Source: Methyloprofundus sp. (GTDB taxonomy: Bacteria > Pseudomonadota > Gammaproteobacteria > Methylococcales > Methylomonadaceae). From it: 14,103 bases of DNA. Under the pieces are notes generated by a model, which saw only the letters and a program-made list of their open reading frames with translations, was not told where the DNA came from and searched no databases. The stretch covers positions 1-14,103 of the forward strand of contig WTCN01000270.1 in NCBI GenBank assembly GCA_013138555.1, in the 5' to 3' direction. The translations under genes were made by a program, and so were the position numbers. Positions 12,672-14,103 of this stretch are shown here, piece by piece (the first letter of the stretch is position 1; the number at the start of each line of letters is the position of its first letter).

Positions 12672-13838
12672 TTATGCAGCTGTTGAGCGATAATATTCAA
12701 GAGCAGCAGCAACACCACTTCCTGGTGTAATATCGAAACCATTATCCAGTAATGCCATTTCTACACCAGCAATCGCACCTAGCATAGAGACATCATTCAT
12801 ATCACCAATATGCCCAATACGGAAAACTTTACCCATCACTTCGGTTAAGCCAGCGCCTAAAGAAATGTCGTATTTGTTAAATGCTGTCGCAATCACATCT
12901 CGCGCATCTTTATCTTCAGGGACGACAATGGCAGACACCGTATCGGATTCAAAACCAGGCTGTGCACAAAGTTTTAAGCCCCAGGCGGCAATTGCTCTAC
13001 GCGTCCCTTCACCTAGACGATGATGACGTGCATAAACATTTTCCATGCCTTCTTCTAGTAATAGATCCAGTGCAGCACGTAAGCCATGCAGCATCGGAGT
13101 AGAGGGGGTGTAGGGTGTGTAGCCCATGGCATTTTGAGCCATTTGGTCTTTCAGGTCTAAAAAGCAGCGTGGGAAGCTTGCTGTTTCTGTTAGTGCCAAT
13201 GCTTTTTGACTAAAAGCAACAATGGCTAAGCCAGCAGGTAGCATAAAGCCTTTTTGTGAGCCACTGATAGCACCGTCAATCCCCCAGTCATCCATACGGA
13301 ATTCAAGGCTGGCAATAGAACTCACACCATCCACAAATAATAGGGCAGGGTGACTGGCTGCATCCATTGCTTTACGAACGCCAGCCATATCACTAGTGAC
13401 ACCCGTTGCTGTTTCATTATGTGTTGCTAAAACAGCTTTGATTTCATGTGCAGAATCTTCTTTTAAACGCGCTTCTAATGCATCAACAGGGATACCTTTA
13501 CCCCATTCCACTTCATGCATTTCAACGTCTAGGCCTAGACGTTGTGCCATATTCATCCATAAGTGGCTAAACTGTCCAAAGCGATAAATCAGGACTTTAT
13601 CACCCGGATTTAAGGTATTTGTTAGCGCAATTTCCCAGCCCGCAGTCCCTGTTGCAGGGAATACAAATGCTTGACCTGTTTCGGTTTTAAATACCTGTTT
13701 CAAGTCTTCTAAAATAGGCTTTAATAATAGGGGAAAAGTAGGCGCGCGGTGATCCTCCATAGGAACATGCATCGCACTTAATACTTCATGAGGGGAGTTA
13801 GTAGGACCAGGGATAAATAGGTGGTTACGACCAGCCAT
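12672..13838 (-). CDS. sgaA: Serine-glyoxylate aminotransferase
   Basis: This is a 388-residue PLP-dependent class V aminotransferase that converts serine and glyoxylate to hydroxypyruvate and glycine in the serine cycle. The N-terminus reads LFIPGPTNSPHEVL, with MEDHRAPTF after it, the substrate-side motif of this family. The PLP contacts include TGTAGWE (63-69), Asp170 in LFVDGVSS and Schiff-base Lys196 in SGSQKGFMLPAG. TPYTPSTPML and the C-terminal FRIGHIGDMN are also family signatures. The length is normal. AGAGG lies 7-8 bases before the ATG. A terminator and a dehydrogenase remnant follow, so the usual hydroxypyruvate reductase partner is absent here. Phosphoserine and alanine-glyoxylate aminotransferases are relatives, but the match to the serine-cycle enzyme is clear. 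Confidence 0.92.
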   Translation of the reverse strand: MAGRNHLFIPGPTNSPHEVLSAMHVPMEDHRAPTFPLLLKPILEDLKQVFKTETGQAFVFPATGTAGWEIALTNTLNPGDKVLIYRFGQFSHLWMNMAQRLGLDVEMHEVEWGKGIPVDALEARLKEDSAHEIKAVLATHNETATGVTSDMAGVRKAMDAASHPALLFVDGVSSIASLEFRMDDWGIDGAISGSQKGFMLPAGLAIVAFSQKALALTETASFPRCFLDLKDQMAQNAMGYTPYTPSTPMLHGLRAALDLLLEEGMENVYARHHRLGEGTRRAIAAWGLKLCAQPGFESDTVSAIVVPEDKDARDVIATAFNKYDISLGAGLTEVMGKVFRIGHIGDMNDVSMLGAIAGVEMALLDNGFDITPGSGVAAALEYYRSTAA

Positions 13839-13862
13839 TGAAATGCCTCTTTAAAGGTTAAA

Positions 13863-13892
13863 ATTATCGGAAAAATTCATCAATGATGACAT
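13863..13892 (-). promoter_or_regulatory. Possible sigma70 promoter of sgaA
   Basis: On the minus strand, ATGTCA (13892-13887, 4 of 6 matches) and GATAAT (13868-13863, 5 of 6) are 18 bases apart. Transcription would start near 13856, leaving a leader of about 18 bases that holds the AGAGG site. Confidence 0.4.
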
Positions 13893-13917
13893 AGTTGGGG
13901 TAGTACATCAAGTGATG
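13877..13917. promoter_or_regulatory. Two related dyads, possible operator of sgaA
   Basis: TCATCA-A-TGATGA (13877-13889) and CATCA-AG-TGATG (13906-13917) are near-identical inverted repeats whose centres are about 28 bases apart. The first overlaps the putative -35 and spacer, and the second lies just upstream. This suggests binding of a dimeric regulator. Confidence 0.4.
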
Positions 13918-13975
13918 AAAAAAGAGCCATGAAATTTAGGAAATATAAATGTCGCTGCTCGTTTATCAGGTTTTT

Positions 13976-14103
13976 TGAAGCAATACAGTGATATACTTCG
14001 CGCGGTCACGACTGCGGATTCCTAGCGGCTGAGTTTTTGCCGATAGCTGCGTTGCTAAAACAGTTACGTAGCCAGCTATGCGCCTGTTTCAGCGCTTTTC
14101 TCT
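13976..14103. repeat. Probable dispersed repeat, cut by the window edge
   Basis: From about 13976 the base composition becomes GC-richer. The stretch holds nested imperfect inverted repeats: ATAGCTG/CAGCTAT, and GCTAAAACAG with CTGTTTCAGC (one mismatch). On the minus strand a frame is open from the right edge to a TGA near 14010 but matches no family I know. A dispersed palindromic repeat is more likely than a gene end. Confidence 0.4.

Overview
The window looks like chromosomal DNA of a low-GC gammaproteobacterium. A methylotroph or methanotroph of the Methylococcales type is the best guess. Two signs point that way: a serine-glyoxylate aminotransferase (serine cycle) beside a fragment of a D-2-hydroxyacid (hydroxypyruvate/glycerate) dehydrogenase, and a GlrK-QseG-GlrR signalling operon, which is known from Gammaproteobacteria. 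No rRNA, tRNA, CRISPR array, prophage gene or transposase is visible. The genus assignment is inference.

Left part (1-5563): a long minus-strand gene runs off the left edge. It encodes an exported DUF255/YyaL-type thioredoxin-fold protein that appears to carry an extra C-terminal DsbD-N-like domain. Divergent from it, three plus-strand genes encode a beta-propeller-like protein without a signal peptide, an exported outer-membrane beta-barrel candidate only 6 bases downstream, and a membrane-anchored DUF4105 (Lnb N-terminal-like) protein.

Middle (5659-9115): a compact plus-strand operon encodes a sensor histidine kinase (GlrK/QseE), a short coiled-coil lipoprotein (QseG-like) and a sigma54-dependent response regulator (GlrR/QseF). 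Gaps between the genes are 6 and 7 bases. The lipoprotein probably acts in the envelope on the kinase, which phosphorylates the regulator.

Region 9116-10058: this is the most interesting stretch. Convergent to glrR is a gene for a small exported low-complexity protein. Upstream of it lies a well-spaced sigma54-type promoter (TGGCAT-N5-CTGCT). Farther upstream are two near-matches (7 of 8 positions each) to TGTC-N10-GACA, the GlrR binding motif known from enterobacterial glmY. A perfect 22-base AT palindrome lies between them and the promoter. My hypothesis is that this gene is a local target of GlrR.

Region 10059-11043: two divergent genes for small exported proteins, one lipocalin-like and one with six cysteines, end in a strong bidirectional terminator shared with the next gene.

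Right part (11106-14103, all minus strand): sgaA, its terminator, a roughly 160-base MITE-like repeat with two hairpins, the C-terminal remnant of a 2-hydroxyacid dehydrogenase, and a membrane fatty-acid desaturase. The remnant's stop codon touches the desaturase's Shine-Dalgarno sequence, so sgaA-hpr-desaturase may once have formed one transcription unit that was broken by the repeat. Paired dyads overlap the putative sgaA promoter. The right edge enters a GC-richer piece that looks like a dispersed repeat.
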